Shown piece by piece: positions 54,093-62,868 of a stretch of 64,000 nucleotides of DNA. Below the pieces are notes generated by a model. The model was not told where the DNA came from. It did not search any database and saw only the letters and a list, made by a program, of their open reading frames with translations. Made by a program: the position numbers and the translations under genes. The stretch is from Bradyrhizobium sp. AZCC 1610 (GTDB lineage Bacteria > Pseudomonadota > Alphaproteobacteria > Rhizobiales > Xanthobacteraceae), in NCBI RefSeq assembly GCF_036924515.1, contig NZ_JAZHRR010000001.1:5303001-5367000 (forward strand). The letters are read 5' to 3'. The first letter of the stretch is position 1. Every line of letters begins with the position of its first letter.

Positions 54093-56168
54093 ATGCGATT
54101 GTCCGCGGGAAGCCCCGCCCGCCTCGGAGCAAGCTGGGACGGACGGGGCACCAACTTTGCGTTGTTCTCGGCCAATGCGGAGAAGGTAGAGCTTTGCCTG
54201 TTCGACGGTCAGGGCCGGCGCGAACTCGAGCGGATAGAACTGCCCGAGCGCAACGAGGACGTCTGGCACGGCTATCTCAACGACGTCTCGCCCGGGCAGC
54301 TCTATGGCTATCGCGTCCACGGCCCCTATGCGCCCGAGCGCGGCCACCGCTTCAACGCCAACAAGCTGCTGCTCGACCCCTATGCCAAGCGGATCGCCGG
54401 CCGGCTGGTGTGGAGCGACGCGCATTTCGGCTATCGCACCGGCAGCGCGCGCGAGGATCTTTCCTTCGACCGACGCGACAATGCGCGCGGCATGCCGAAG
54501 GCGGTCGTGGTCGACGAGACCTTCAACTGGGGCCGCCGCGAGATACGGCCGAACATCGCCTGGGAAGACACCATCATCTACGAGGCCCACGTCAAGGGCC
54601 TGACGCAAAAGCGCAGCGACGTCGCGCCAGGCTGGCGCGGCACCTATGGCGGGCTCTGCTCGCCGGCGATGATCGATCATCTCAAGCGGCTCGGCGTTAC
54701 CACCATCGAATTGCTGCCGATCCACGGGCTGATCGACGACCGCGTGCTGGTCGAACGGAAGCTTGCCAACTACTGGGGTTACAACACGCTGGCGTTCTTC
54801 GCGCCGGAGCCGCGCTATGCGCAGGACAACGCGCTCGACGCGTTCCGCACCACGGTGGCGCGGCTGCACGACGCCGGCATCGAGGTGATGCTCGACGTGG
54901 TCTATAACCACACCGCCGAGGGCAACCATCTCGGCCCGACGCTGTGTTTCCGCGGCATCGACAACGCGTCCTATTACTGGCTCAGCAAGGACAATCCGCG
55001 CTACTATGACGACTTCACCGGCTGCGGCAGCTCGGTCAACCTCACCCATCCGCGGGTGCTGCAGATGGTGATGGATTCGCTGCGCTACTGGGTCGAGGTC
55101 TGCCATGTCGACGGCTTCCGCTTCGACCTCGCCACCACGCTGGCGCGGGAGCCGCACGGCTTCGATCGCAATTCCTCGTTTCTGACCGCGGTGCGGCAGG
55201 ACCCGGTGCTGGCGACCGTCAAGCTCGTCGCCGAACCGTGGGACCTCGGCATGGGCGGCTATCAGGTCGGCGCATTTCCCTCGCAATGGTCGGAATGGAA
55301 CGACCGTTATCGCAGCGCGATGCGGCGCTACTGGAGCGGCGAAGGCAGCCTGATCGGCGAAGTATCGCGCCGCATGACCGCCTCATCCGACCTGTTTCAT
55401 CACGACAACCGCGCAACCCGCGCCAGCGTCAATCACATCACCGTCCATGACGGTTTTACGCTGGCCGACCTGTTCAGCTACAACGAGAAGCACAACGAGG
55501 CCAACGGCGAAGGCAATCGCGACGGCTCCAACGACAACCACAGCAACAATTGCGGCCATGAGGGCCCGACCAACGACGCCGCGATCGTTGCGCTGCGCCG
55601 CCAGCTCCGCAAGAACCAGCTCGCCTGCCTGTTCCTCGCGCAAGGAACGCCTTTGCTGCTGGCCGGCGACGAGGTCGGCAATTCGCAGAACGGCAACAAC
55701 AACGCCTATTGCCAGGACAACGAGACCGGCTGGGTGAGCTGGGACAATCTCGGCAAGCCAGGCGACGACCTCACCGATTTCGTCAGCCACATGACCGCGC
55801 TGCGCCGGCGCTTCGCCCAACTGCGCTGCCAGCGCTGGCTCTCCGGGCGCCGCAAGGATGGCTCCTACGGCGTGCTGTGGCTGACGCCGGCGGCCGAGGA
55901 AATGCAGGAGGCCGACTGGAATTTTCCGGAAGGACGATTCCTCGCCTATGTGCTGGGGCCATTGGAACAAGGGCAGCCGCCGATCTTTATCGTGTTGAAC
56001 GCCGCCCCTGAAGAGATCGCTTTCAAATTGCCGCAGATGCCCGAATACAAAAACTGGCAGCAGGTGCTGAACACGACCGAGGCCGTGCAGAGCCTCACCA
56101 GATTCGCTTCGGGCACCGCGACCAGCGCGCCGCCGCGGTCGGTGCTTGCCTTTGCGGGCACGGCATGA
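54093..56168 (+). CDS. glgX: Glycogen debranching enzyme
   Basis: 691 residues of the GlgX/TreX isoamylase family. CBM48-type N-terminus (SWDGRGTNFALFSANAEKVELCLFD); GH13 positions DGFRFDLATTLAR (nucleophile), LVAEPWDLGMGGYQVGAFP (acid) and VHDGFTLADL; plus the typical NHNEANGE-like segment NEKHNEANGEGNRDG. It removes alpha-1,6 branches, giving linear maltodextrins that TreY can act on. It follows glgB by 3 bp and overlaps treZ by 4 bp, so the product hand-over matches gene order. Confidence 0.93.
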   Translation: MRLSAGSPARLGASWDGRGTNFALFSANAEKVELCLFDGQGRRELERIELPERNEDVWHGYLNDVSPGQLYGYRVHGPYAPERGHRFNANKLLLDPYAKRIAGRLVWSDAHFGYRTGSAREDLSFDRRDNARGMPKAVVVDETFNWGRREIRPNIAWEDTIIYEAHVKGLTQKRSDVAPGWRGTYGGLCSPAMIDHLKRLGVTTIELLPIHGLIDDRVLVERKLANYWGYNTLAFFAPEPRYAQDNALDAFRTTVARLHDAGIEVMLDVVYNHTAEGNHLGPTLCFRGIDNASYYWLSKDNPRYYDDFTGCGSSVNLTHPRVLQMVMDSLRYWVEVCHVDGFRFDLATTLAREPHGFDRNSSFLTAVRQDPVLATVKLVAEPWDLGMGGYQVGAFPSQWSEWNDRYRSAMRRYWSGEGSLIGEVSRRMTASSDLFHHDNRATRASVNHITVHDGFTLADLFSYNEKHNEANGEGNRDGSNDNHSNNCGHEGPTNDAAIVALRRQLRKNQLACLFLAQGTPLLLAGDEVGNSQNGNNNAYCQDNETGWVSWDNLGKPGDDLTDFVSHMTALRRRFAQLRCQRWLSGRRKDGSYGVLWLTPAAEEMQEADWNFPEGRFLAYVLGPLEQGQPPIFIVLNAAPEEIAFKLPQMPEYKNWQQVLNTTEAVQSLTRFASGTATSAPPRSVLAFAGTA

Positions 56169-57922
56169 ACGGCCGGCAATTCGGCCCGTGTCTGGCAAAC
56201 TATGGCACGCGGTTTCGGCTGTGGGCGCCGGCGACGAAACGCGTCGACGTCATTCTGGAGCAACCGCACGCGATGAAGCGCGGCGAGGACGGCTGGTTCA
56301 CGGCCGACATCGCCGGCGTGAAGGCCGGCGCGCGCTACAAATTCCGCATCGATGACGAGATCGATGTGCCGGATCCGGCGTCGGCGTTTCAGCCCGATGA
56401 CGTCTTCGGCCCCAGCGAAGTGATCGATCATGAAGCCTTTCCATGGCGCGCCGCGAACTGGCGCGGGCGGCCGTGGCAGGAAGCGGTCGTCGTCGAGGCC
56501 CATGTCGGGACTTTCACCGAACAAGGCACCTATCGCGCGATGATCGACAGACTCGATCATCTCGCAGATACCGGAATCACCGCGCTGGAATTGATGCCGC
56601 TGGCTGACTTCGCGGGTGCGCGCAACTGGGGCTATGACGGCGTCCTGTGGTACGCGCCCGACAGCGCCTATGGGCGGCCCGAAGATCTCAAGGCGCTGAT
56701 CGACGAGGCGCACCTGCGCGGGCTGATGGTGATGCTCGACGTGGTCTATAACCATTTCGGCCCTGAAGGAAATTATCTCGGCCGCTATGCGCCTTCCTTC
56801 TTCACCGAAGCACACACGCCCTGGGGCAGCGCGATCGATTATCGCGTGAAAGAAGTCCGCGCTTTTGCGATCGAGAACGCGCTCTTCTGGTTGCGCGACT
56901 ATCGCTTCGACGGGCTGCGGCTCGATGCCGTCAACTCGATCGTCGAGCCCGGCGGGCTGTCGCTGCTGCACGATCTCAGCGCCGCCGCCGGCAAGCTCGC
57001 CGCGGAAACCGGCCGGCACATACATCTGGTCTTGGAGAACGGCGACAACCGTGCCAGCATTCTGGACGCCGTTCGGGATCCGCCGCGCGGAAAATATCGC
57101 GCGCAGTGGAACGACGACTATCATCACGCCTGGCGCGTGCTGATGACCGGCGAGACGCAGGGCTATTATGGCGACTACCAGCGCGCGCCGATCTCGGATA
57201 TCGCACGCTCGCTGTCATCAGGCTTCGTCTATCAAGGGGAGCTGTCGGCATTTCGCGGCGGCAAGCGGGGCGAGCCGAGCGGCCATCTGGCGCCTGTCGC
57301 CTTCATCAACTTCCTGCAGAACCACGACCAGATCGGCAATCGCGCGTTGGGCGACCGGCTCGAAAGCTATACGGATGCGCGGGCGATCGAAGCGGCGCTG
57401 GCAGTGCTGCTGCTGGCGCCGTCCATTCCCATGCTATTCATGGGCGAGGAATGGGGCTCGAAGGCGCCCTTCCCGTTCTTCTGCGATTTCGGCGGCGAAC
57501 TCGCCGATGCCGTCCGCAAGGGTCGCCGCGCCGAATATGCCTGGGCCTATGCGGAATTCGGCGACGAGGTGCCGGACGCACTCGATCCATCGACGCGCGA
57601 TTCCGCCGTGCTCGACTGGAACGAGCGCGACGCGCCGGCGGCACGAAAGCGGCTGGCGCTGGTGCGGGACCTGCTGAAAATCCGCCGGCAGGAGATTGTC
57701 CCGCGGCTCGCGGGTGCCGCCTTCGGCGAGGCGCACGCAGCGTCCAATCGCCTGCTGACGGCCCATTGGCGGATGGGCGATAGCGCCACGCTTCGCCTGC
57801 TCGCCAACCTGTCGGACCAGGCCGTCAGCCATGCGCCCGATGGCCCCGCGGGAACCCTGATCTGGGGCAACGAGTTGGGCGACAGCGTCCCGCCATGGAC
57901 GGTGCTCTGGCGCATCGGATAG
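56165..57922 (+). CDS. treZ: Malto-oligosyltrehalose trehalohydrolase
   Basis: 585 residues. The start region PCLANYGTRFRLWAPATKRVDVILE is the CBM48-like domain; the GH13 barrel shows DGLRLDAVNSIVEPGG (nucleophile), LVLENGDNRASIL (acid), and NFLQNHDQIGNRALGDRL. It cleaves trehalose from the end of maltooligosyl-trehalose made by TreY. Its ATG overlaps the glgX stop and treY begins 4 bp after its stop. Confidence 0.94.
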   Translation: MNGRQFGPCLANYGTRFRLWAPATKRVDVILEQPHAMKRGEDGWFTADIAGVKAGARYKFRIDDEIDVPDPASAFQPDDVFGPSEVIDHEAFPWRAANWRGRPWQEAVVVEAHVGTFTEQGTYRAMIDRLDHLADTGITALELMPLADFAGARNWGYDGVLWYAPDSAYGRPEDLKALIDEAHLRGLMVMLDVVYNHFGPEGNYLGRYAPSFFTEAHTPWGSAIDYRVKEVRAFAIENALFWLRDYRFDGLRLDAVNSIVEPGGLSLLHDLSAAAGKLAAETGRHIHLVLENGDNRASILDAVRDPPRGKYRAQWNDDYHHAWRVLMTGETQGYYGDYQRAPISDIARSLSSGFVYQGELSAFRGGKRGEPSGHLAPVAFINFLQNHDQIGNRALGDRLESYTDARAIEAALAVLLLAPSIPMLFMGEEWGSKAPFPFFCDFGGELADAVRKGRRAEYAWAYAEFGDEVPDALDPSTRDSAVLDWNERDAPAARKRLALVRDLLKIRRQEIVPRLAGAAFGEAHAASNRLLTAHWRMGDSATLRLLANLSDQAVSHAPDGPAGTLIWGNELGDSVPPWTVLWRIG

Positions 57923-57926
57923 GAAA

Positions 57927-60716
57927 ATGCCCCCGGCGATCCCGATCGCGACCTACCGCCTGCAATTGTCGGCGGATTTCGATTTCGACGCCGCCGCTTC
58001 CGTGGTGCCCTACCTGAAGGCGTTCGGCATCACCCATCTCTATGCCTCGCCCTTCATGCGCGCCCGCAAGGGTAGCACGCATGGCTACGACGTCACCGAC
58101 CATGCCCGGTTCAATCCGGAGCTCGGCGGCGAAGCCGGCTTCGAGCGGCTGAGCGCCGTGCTGCGGCAACACGATCTCGGGCTGATCCTCGACTTCGTGC
58201 CCAATCATGTCGGCGTGCACTACGACGATAATCCATGGTGGCTCGACGTGCTGGAGTGGGGTCCCGCCTCGCCGCACGCGGCTTCCTTCGACATCGACTG
58301 GGAGCAGTTGCCATATCGCGCCCGCGGCGGCGTGCTGCTGCCGATCATCGGCTCGTCCTACGGCCACGCATTGGAAAATGGCGAGATCGAGCTTCGCTAC
58401 GATCCCTCCGAGGGCAGCTTCTCAGCCTGGTATTTCGAGCATCGGCTGCCGATCGCGCCGGAACGCTACGGCGAAATCCTGCGCATGATCGTCATGGAGG
58501 CGGGTGCCGAGGAAAGCGCGCCCGGCAAGGCGATGCTTGCGCTGGCCATCCGTTATCAGGGGCCGCGACGCCCCAACCGCAAGGAAGCGCCTGCCTTCAA
58601 AGCCGAACTGAAGGCCATCATGGGAGCCGCGGACATCATCGCGCGTGGACTGGACGCCTATCGCGCCGGAGCGGATCGCACAGCGCCGACGCTATCGCTG
58701 CACCATCTGCTCGAACGCCAGCACTACAAGCTCGGCCACTGGCGGCTCGCTTCCAGCGACATCAACTACCGGCGCTTTTTCGACATCAATACGCTGGCAG
58801 GCTTGCGCGTCGAGGACGCCGGCACCTTCGAGGCGATCCATCGCCTGGTCAAACGGCTGATAGCGGAGGGAAAGCTTGGCGGGTTGCGGCTCGACCACAT
58901 CGATGGCCTGCGCGATCCCGTCCAGTATTTCCAGCGCCTGCGCCGGCTGGTCCGCGAAGCGCATGGCGGCCGAAACCAACCCTTCTACGTGGTGATCGAG
59001 AAAATTCTCGGCGAGCACGAAAAGCTGCCGTCATTCGCCGGCGTTCACGGCACCACCGGCTATGAGTGGATGAACGCGATCACCCATGTGCTGACCGACG
59101 GCCGCGGCCTGAAGCCGCTCGACGAGGTCTGGCGGCAGGTCAGCAACCATTCGCCAAAACTCGAACCGATCCTGCGGGAGGCAAAACGCCGCGTGCTGGA
59201 AACGTTGCTGACCAGCGAGTTCACGGTGCTGACGCGCCTGCTGGCGCGGATAGCCAGCGGACATTACTCCACCCGCGACTATTCCGCCGACAGCCTGCGG
59301 CAGGCGCTCGAACTCTACGTGCTGCATTTCCCGGTCTACCGCACCTACCTGACCTCCTCAGGTCCATCCGCGCATGATCGCCAGTTGATATCAGGGACGA
59401 TCGAACGGTCGCGCGCTGACTGGTTCGCTGCAGACGACGGCATTTTTGACTTTCTGCGCGATACCCTGACGATGGATCTGATCAAGCCCGGGCGGGCACA
59501 CCACAGCGCGCCACGCGTCAGACGTTTCGCGTTGAAGGTGCAGCAGTTCACCGGCCCCATGATGGCGAAGTCGCTGGAGGACACCACGTTCTACCGCTAC
59601 CACCGCCTGCTCGCGCTCAATGAGGTCGGCGGCGATCCGGCGGCAAAAGCGCTTTCGGCCGGCGATTTTCACGGAATGATGCAGGCCCGCGCCAACGAAT
59701 GGCCGCTTGGCATGACGGCGACCGCAACACATGACACCAAGCGCGGCGAGGATGCGCGGACGCGCATCATGGCGCTGGCGGAAATTCCGGGCGAATGGAC
59801 CAGTGCGGTAGCCCGATGGAAGCTGCTTAACGCGCCGCATCTTTCGGTCAATGGCGATTTTCGCGCGCCGTCGGCAACGTTCGAATATATGCTGTATCAG
59901 GCGCTGCTCGGGGCATGGCAGCCAAACGACGCTTTGTTTCCGGAGCGAGTACAGGAATATGCGCTAAAGGCCGCGCGCGAGGGCAAGCAGGAAACGAGCT
60001 GGCTCAATCCCCACGCAGCCTACGAGGCGGGCGTAAAGGGCTTCATCGAAAAAATTATCGATCCTTCGCTCTCAGGCGAATTCCTGAACTCGCTGCAAAC
60101 GCTCGCGCAGCGGCTGTCGTTGCTGGGCGCCTTGAATTCACTCAGCCAGATCACGCTGAAGGCTATGCTGCCGGGCGTGCCGGATTTCTATCAGGGCACG
60201 GAGCTTTGGGATTTTTCGCTGGTCGATCCCGACAACCGGCGGCCAGTCGACTTTGCCGAACGCGCAGGCCGGCTCGGTGCGCTGGAGAAGCCGGATTGGG
60301 ATCACCTGGTCGAGAAGTGGCCGAGCGGTCATCTGAAGCTGGCCTGGACACGGCATCTGCTCAAGTTTCGGACCGAACTCGCCGACATATTTACGGAAGG
60401 CGATTACGAGCCTTTGGAAGTGAACGGGCCGCATCGCGACCATTTCATCGCGTTCGCCCGGCGGCGCGGCCGCGAGGCCGCGATCACCGTGGTCACGCGC
60501 TGGTTTGCGCCGTTGACCGACGGCGGCAGACATTGGCCTGGTCCGGAGAACTATGACGCCGCGCTCGATGTCGGCGGCTATGCGGTGGAAGGTTTTGCCG
60601 ACGCCGATGCCACGCAGTTGCGGCTGTCGGATCTACTGGCGCACCTGCCGGTCGCCGTGCTGCGGGCAAGATTCAACGGCGCGGCGAAGCCGGCACCCAA
60701 GCGCGGGCGCGTTTAG
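57927..60716 (+). CDS. treY: Malto-oligosyltrehalose synthase
   Basis: 929 residues. N-terminal IATYRLQLSADFDFDAAASVVPYLKAFGITHLYASPFMRARKGSTHGYDV is family-typical; catalytic positions GLRLDHIDGLRDP, YVVIEKILGEHEKLP, and TATHDTKRGEDARTR. It converts the reducing-end linkage of a maltodextrin from alpha-1,4 to alpha,alpha-1,1, so TreZ can release trehalose. Last gene of the plus-strand glucan/trehalose operon; it ends 7 bp before the convergent PHA-system gene. Confidence 0.94.
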   Translation: MPPAIPIATYRLQLSADFDFDAAASVVPYLKAFGITHLYASPFMRARKGSTHGYDVTDHARFNPELGGEAGFERLSAVLRQHDLGLILDFVPNHVGVHYDDNPWWLDVLEWGPASPHAASFDIDWEQLPYRARGGVLLPIIGSSYGHALENGEIELRYDPSEGSFSAWYFEHRLPIAPERYGEILRMIVMEAGAEESAPGKAMLALAIRYQGPRRPNRKEAPAFKAELKAIMGAADIIARGLDAYRAGADRTAPTLSLHHLLERQHYKLGHWRLASSDINYRRFFDINTLAGLRVEDAGTFEAIHRLVKRLIAEGKLGGLRLDHIDGLRDPVQYFQRLRRLVREAHGGRNQPFYVVIEKILGEHEKLPSFAGVHGTTGYEWMNAITHVLTDGRGLKPLDEVWRQVSNHSPKLEPILREAKRRVLETLLTSEFTVLTRLLARIASGHYSTRDYSADSLRQALELYVLHFPVYRTYLTSSGPSAHDRQLISGTIERSRADWFAADDGIFDFLRDTLTMDLIKPGRAHHSAPRVRRFALKVQQFTGPMMAKSLEDTTFYRYHRLLALNEVGGDPAAKALSAGDFHGMMQARANEWPLGMTATATHDTKRGEDARTRIMALAEIPGEWTSAVARWKLLNAPHLSVNGDFRAPSATFEYMLYQALLGAWQPNDALFPERVQEYALKAAREGKQETSWLNPHAAYEAGVKGFIEKIIDPSLSGEFLNSLQTLAQRLSLLGALNSLSQITLKAMLPGVPDFYQGTELWDFSLVDPDNRRPVDFAERAGRLGALEKPDWDHLVEKWPSGHLKLAWTRHLLKFRTELADIFTEGDYEPLEVNGPHRDHFIAFARRRGREAAITVVTRWFAPLTDGGRHWPGPENYDAALDVGGYAVEGFADADATQLRLSDLLAHLPVAVLRARFNGAAKPAPKRGRV

Positions 60717-60723
60717 AGCAACA

Positions 60724-61035
60724 TCAGCTTTTCTTGGTCAGCAGCAATTGGCCGCGGCTGCGGATCGCCGCCTGGGCCACTTCGGCAAAGCGTTGCAGCA
60801 GCCATGGCAGCATGACTTCGACCTGCACATGATCTTCCGCCACGTCGACATGGCCGGCAGCCGCCTGGCCGAGCACGCGAACGCGAAAAATCATGCGGTT
60901 GTCTTCCCAACGCTCCTCATCAACGCTCAGCACCGGTACGCTTGAAGTGGCGCGCGAAAGCCCGGTCTTCAGGCGGCGCATCGCCTCTTCGCGTCCCAGG
61001 CTATGCGGGATCGAAACCACCAGCGGTTTAGTCAT
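60724..61035 (-). CDS. Polyhydroxyalkanoic acid system family protein
   Basis: 103 residues matching the PHA-system (PHA_gran_rgn) family: TKPLVVSIPHSLGREEAMRRLKTGL, RVRVLGQAAAGHVDVAEDHVQVEVMLPWLLQRFAE. Family members are small proteins found near polyhydroxyalkanoate genes; no PHA gene is in this window. ATG at 61035 is set by the conserved MTKPLVVSIPH; an in-frame upstream extension to 61167 is not conserved in character. AGAGGGA lies upstream. Confidence 0.75.
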   Translation of the reverse strand: MTKPLVVSIPHSLGREEAMRRLKTGLSRATSSVPVLSVDEERWEDNRMIFRVRVLGQAAAGHVDVAEDHVQVEVMLPWLLQRFAEVAQAAIRSRGQLLLTKKS

Positions 61036-61119
61036 CGCAGAGATCCCTCTCGTGTCCAACCGGATGTAATTGCACTTGCTTCGAAAGAAAGGGCTGCGCG
61101 CATTATCGCAACGCAAAGC

Positions 61120-61144
61120 GGAACTTAGATGACTCCCCGCGGTT
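61120..61144 (+). promoter_or_regulatory. Candidate EcfG promoter of the DUF3309 gene
   Basis: GGAAC (61120-61124) is followed after 16 bp by GGTT (61141-61144), one mismatch from GGAAC-N16-CGTT used by the alphaproteobacterial general stress sigma factor. A transcript would start around 61151, 50 nt before the DUF3309 ATG. DUF3309 genes are frequent stress-regulon members as I recall, which supports the call. Confidence 0.45.
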
Positions 61145-61199
61145 GATCCACGCGAAGGGCAGAGCATACAGAACCATCTTTTGGGCTGAGGAGAAGTTT

Positions 61200-61364
61200 A
61201 TGTCTATCGGCACCATCATTCTGATTATTCTCATCATCGCCCTGCTCGGCGGATTCAGCGGCATCGGCGGCGGGCCGTTCTACGGCACCGGATATTACGG
61301 TGGCGGTGGGTTGGGCCTGGTGATCGTGATCCTGCTAATCCTGCTGCTGCTCGGGAAAATTTGA
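61200..61364 (+). CDS. DUF3309 family small membrane protein
   Basis: 54 residues: two hydrophobic helices (SIGTIILIILIIALLGGF and GLGLVIVILLILLLLGKI) flanking a Gly/Tyr-rich loop (GGPFYGTGYYGGGG), the DUF3309 pattern. An excellent ribosome-binding site (GAGGAGA) precedes the ATG at 61200. Function unknown. The small size makes it easily overlooked. Downstream lies the left arm of a composite repeat that an IS110-family element has split. Confidence 0.82.
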   Translation: MSIGTIILIILIIALLGGFSGIGGGPFYGTGYYGGGGLGLVIVILLILLLLGKI

Positions 61365-61495
61365 TAGGCACGGCCGATCTTGCGTTCAACAGGACTGTCA
61401 TCACCCGCGAAAGCGGGTGATCCAGATGCTATGGGGGGAGCGGCGGCGAGGGTGTGGATACCCTCGAGCGCCGTGATCACGCAATGGAGCACCCC

Positions 61496-62668
61496 ATGTC
61501 GCAATCGTTTGACGCCAGCAGGTCCCTCACCGCCTTCGAACAGGATAGCACGTTGGTCGCAGTGATCGAGATGAGCCAGTCGAAGTGGCTTGTTGCGGCT
61601 ATGATCCCGGGGGTCGAGCGCCAGCCCCTGAAGAAGCTTGGTGCAAATGCGGACGCTCTGCTGAAGCTGTTGCAGCGCTGGCAGGATGAAGCGCGCAAGG
61701 CCGGGCGGACGGTCAGGCGGATCGTCTGCGCCTATGAGGCCGGGCGAGACGGATTCTGGCTGGCGCGCTGGCTGCAGGCGCGCGCCATCGAGGCCTACGT
61801 CATCCATGCCGCAAGCATCGCAGTGTCCCGCGAGCACCGCCGGGCCAAGACCGATCGGATCGATACGGAACTGCTGATGCGCTCGTTTCTCGGCTGGCTG
61901 CGTGGCGAGAAGCGCCATTGCAGCATGGTCGCGATCCCGACCATGGCGGAAGAAGATGCGCGGCGGCCGAGTCGTGAGCGGGAGAGCCTCGTGGGCGAGC
62001 AAACACGGATCGTCAACCGGATCAAGGCTGTCCTCGCCCTGTTCGGCATCGGCGGGTTCAATCCGAGGCTGCGCAAGGCGGCGCAGAAGCTGGAGACACT
62101 GCACACCGCGGAAGGAACACCGTTACCGGAAAATGCCCACGCCGAATTGCGCCGCGATCTGGAGCGGCTGCGCCTGGTGCACGACCAGATCCACATCATC
62201 GAAAGTGAACGGTTGCGCCGGCTCGCGCTCGCGCCGGCCGCAACGACAAGGCCTCACGCGATGGTTCGTCTGATCGCAAGGGTTTTTGGCGTCGGCATCG
62301 AGACCGCCGACATGCTGGTAAATGAGGCGCTGGCGCGCAAGCTGCGCGATCGCAAAGCTGTTGCGCGCTATGCTGGACTGACCGGCGCGCCGGACGAGAG
62401 CGGCAAGCGCCGGCGCGAGAAGGGACTGGCCCGCGCCGGCAATGGTCGGGTCCGCCGCGGCATGATCCAACTGGCCTGGCGCTTTCTGATCTTCCAGAAG
62501 GATAGCCGGCTCGTCCGCTGGTTCCGCGAGCGCACCGCAGATGGCCGCAGCGCCACGCGCAAAACCATGATCGTGGCGCTGGCGCGCAAGCTGCTCATCG
62601 CGCTGTGGCGGCTGGCAACCACCGGCGAGATGACGGAGGGGCTCAGGCTGCGCCCGGCCGGAACCTGA
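61496..62668 (+). CDS. IS110-family DEDD transposase
   Basis: 390 residues. The N-terminal RuvC-like domain shows acidic residues Glu25 (in AVIEMSQSKW, where Asp is more usual), Glu81 (CAYEAGRDG), Asp120 and Asp123 (AKTDRIDTELL). The C-terminal domain carries the Transposase_20 pattern VFGVGIETADMLV and YAGLTGAPDESGKRRREKG, including the conserved Ser, followed by GNGRVRRGMIQLAW. The frame is intact. ATG at 61496 follows GGAG; in-frame starts at 61484 or 61454 are possible. The Glu-for-Asp exchange at the first position should be checked for activity. Confidence 0.88.
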   Translation: MSQSFDASRSLTAFEQDSTLVAVIEMSQSKWLVAAMIPGVERQPLKKLGANADALLKLLQRWQDEARKAGRTVRRIVCAYEAGRDGFWLARWLQARAIEAYVIHAASIAVSREHRRAKTDRIDTELLMRSFLGWLRGEKRHCSMVAIPTMAEEDARRPSRERESLVGEQTRIVNRIKAVLALFGIGGFNPRLRKAAQKLETLHTAEGTPLPENAHAELRRDLERLRLVHDQIHIIESERLRRLALAPAATTRPHAMVRLIARVFGVGIETADMLVNEALARKLRDRKAVARYAGLTGAPDESGKRRREKGLARAGNGRVRRGMIQLAWRFLIFQKDSRLVRWFRERTADGRSATRKTMIVALARKLLIALWRLATTGEMTEGLRLRPAGT

Positions 62669-62742
62669 CCATGCAGCTTCCGCAACCCCAACACGATTGA
62701 CGGTTCAGCAGCCGGCAGTCTGCCGACGACATCCGAGGTGGC

Positions 62743-62868
62743 GGTGATCCGCCGGAATACATGGCCTTTGCGCCGCGACCCAGAATGGACCCGCCGCCCC
62801 GGAGCTTCGCCCCCCGATGCGCATGCATGCATCATGGTTCTGGTCCCGATCGATCAACCGAATACAAG
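62743..62868 (+). ncRNA. Candidate bridge (seek) RNA guide region of the IS110-family element
   Basis: Within the non-coding 3' part of the element, GGTGATCC (62743-62750) equals the target left of the insertion point (61416-61423). After 3 nt, GGAATAC (62754-62760) is the reverse complement of the target to the right (63141-63147, GTATTCC). Further on, ATACAAG (62862-62868) equals the element's own right end (63135-63141). This order and sense/antisense split match target- and donor-binding loops of bridge RNAs. Exact RNA ends and the second donor guide were not identified, so the span marks guides only. Confidence 0.4.

Noticed and set aside
53304..55286. About 660-codon open frame opposite glgB and glgX
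   Set aside because: Crosses a gene boundary of two certain genes; no domain pattern.
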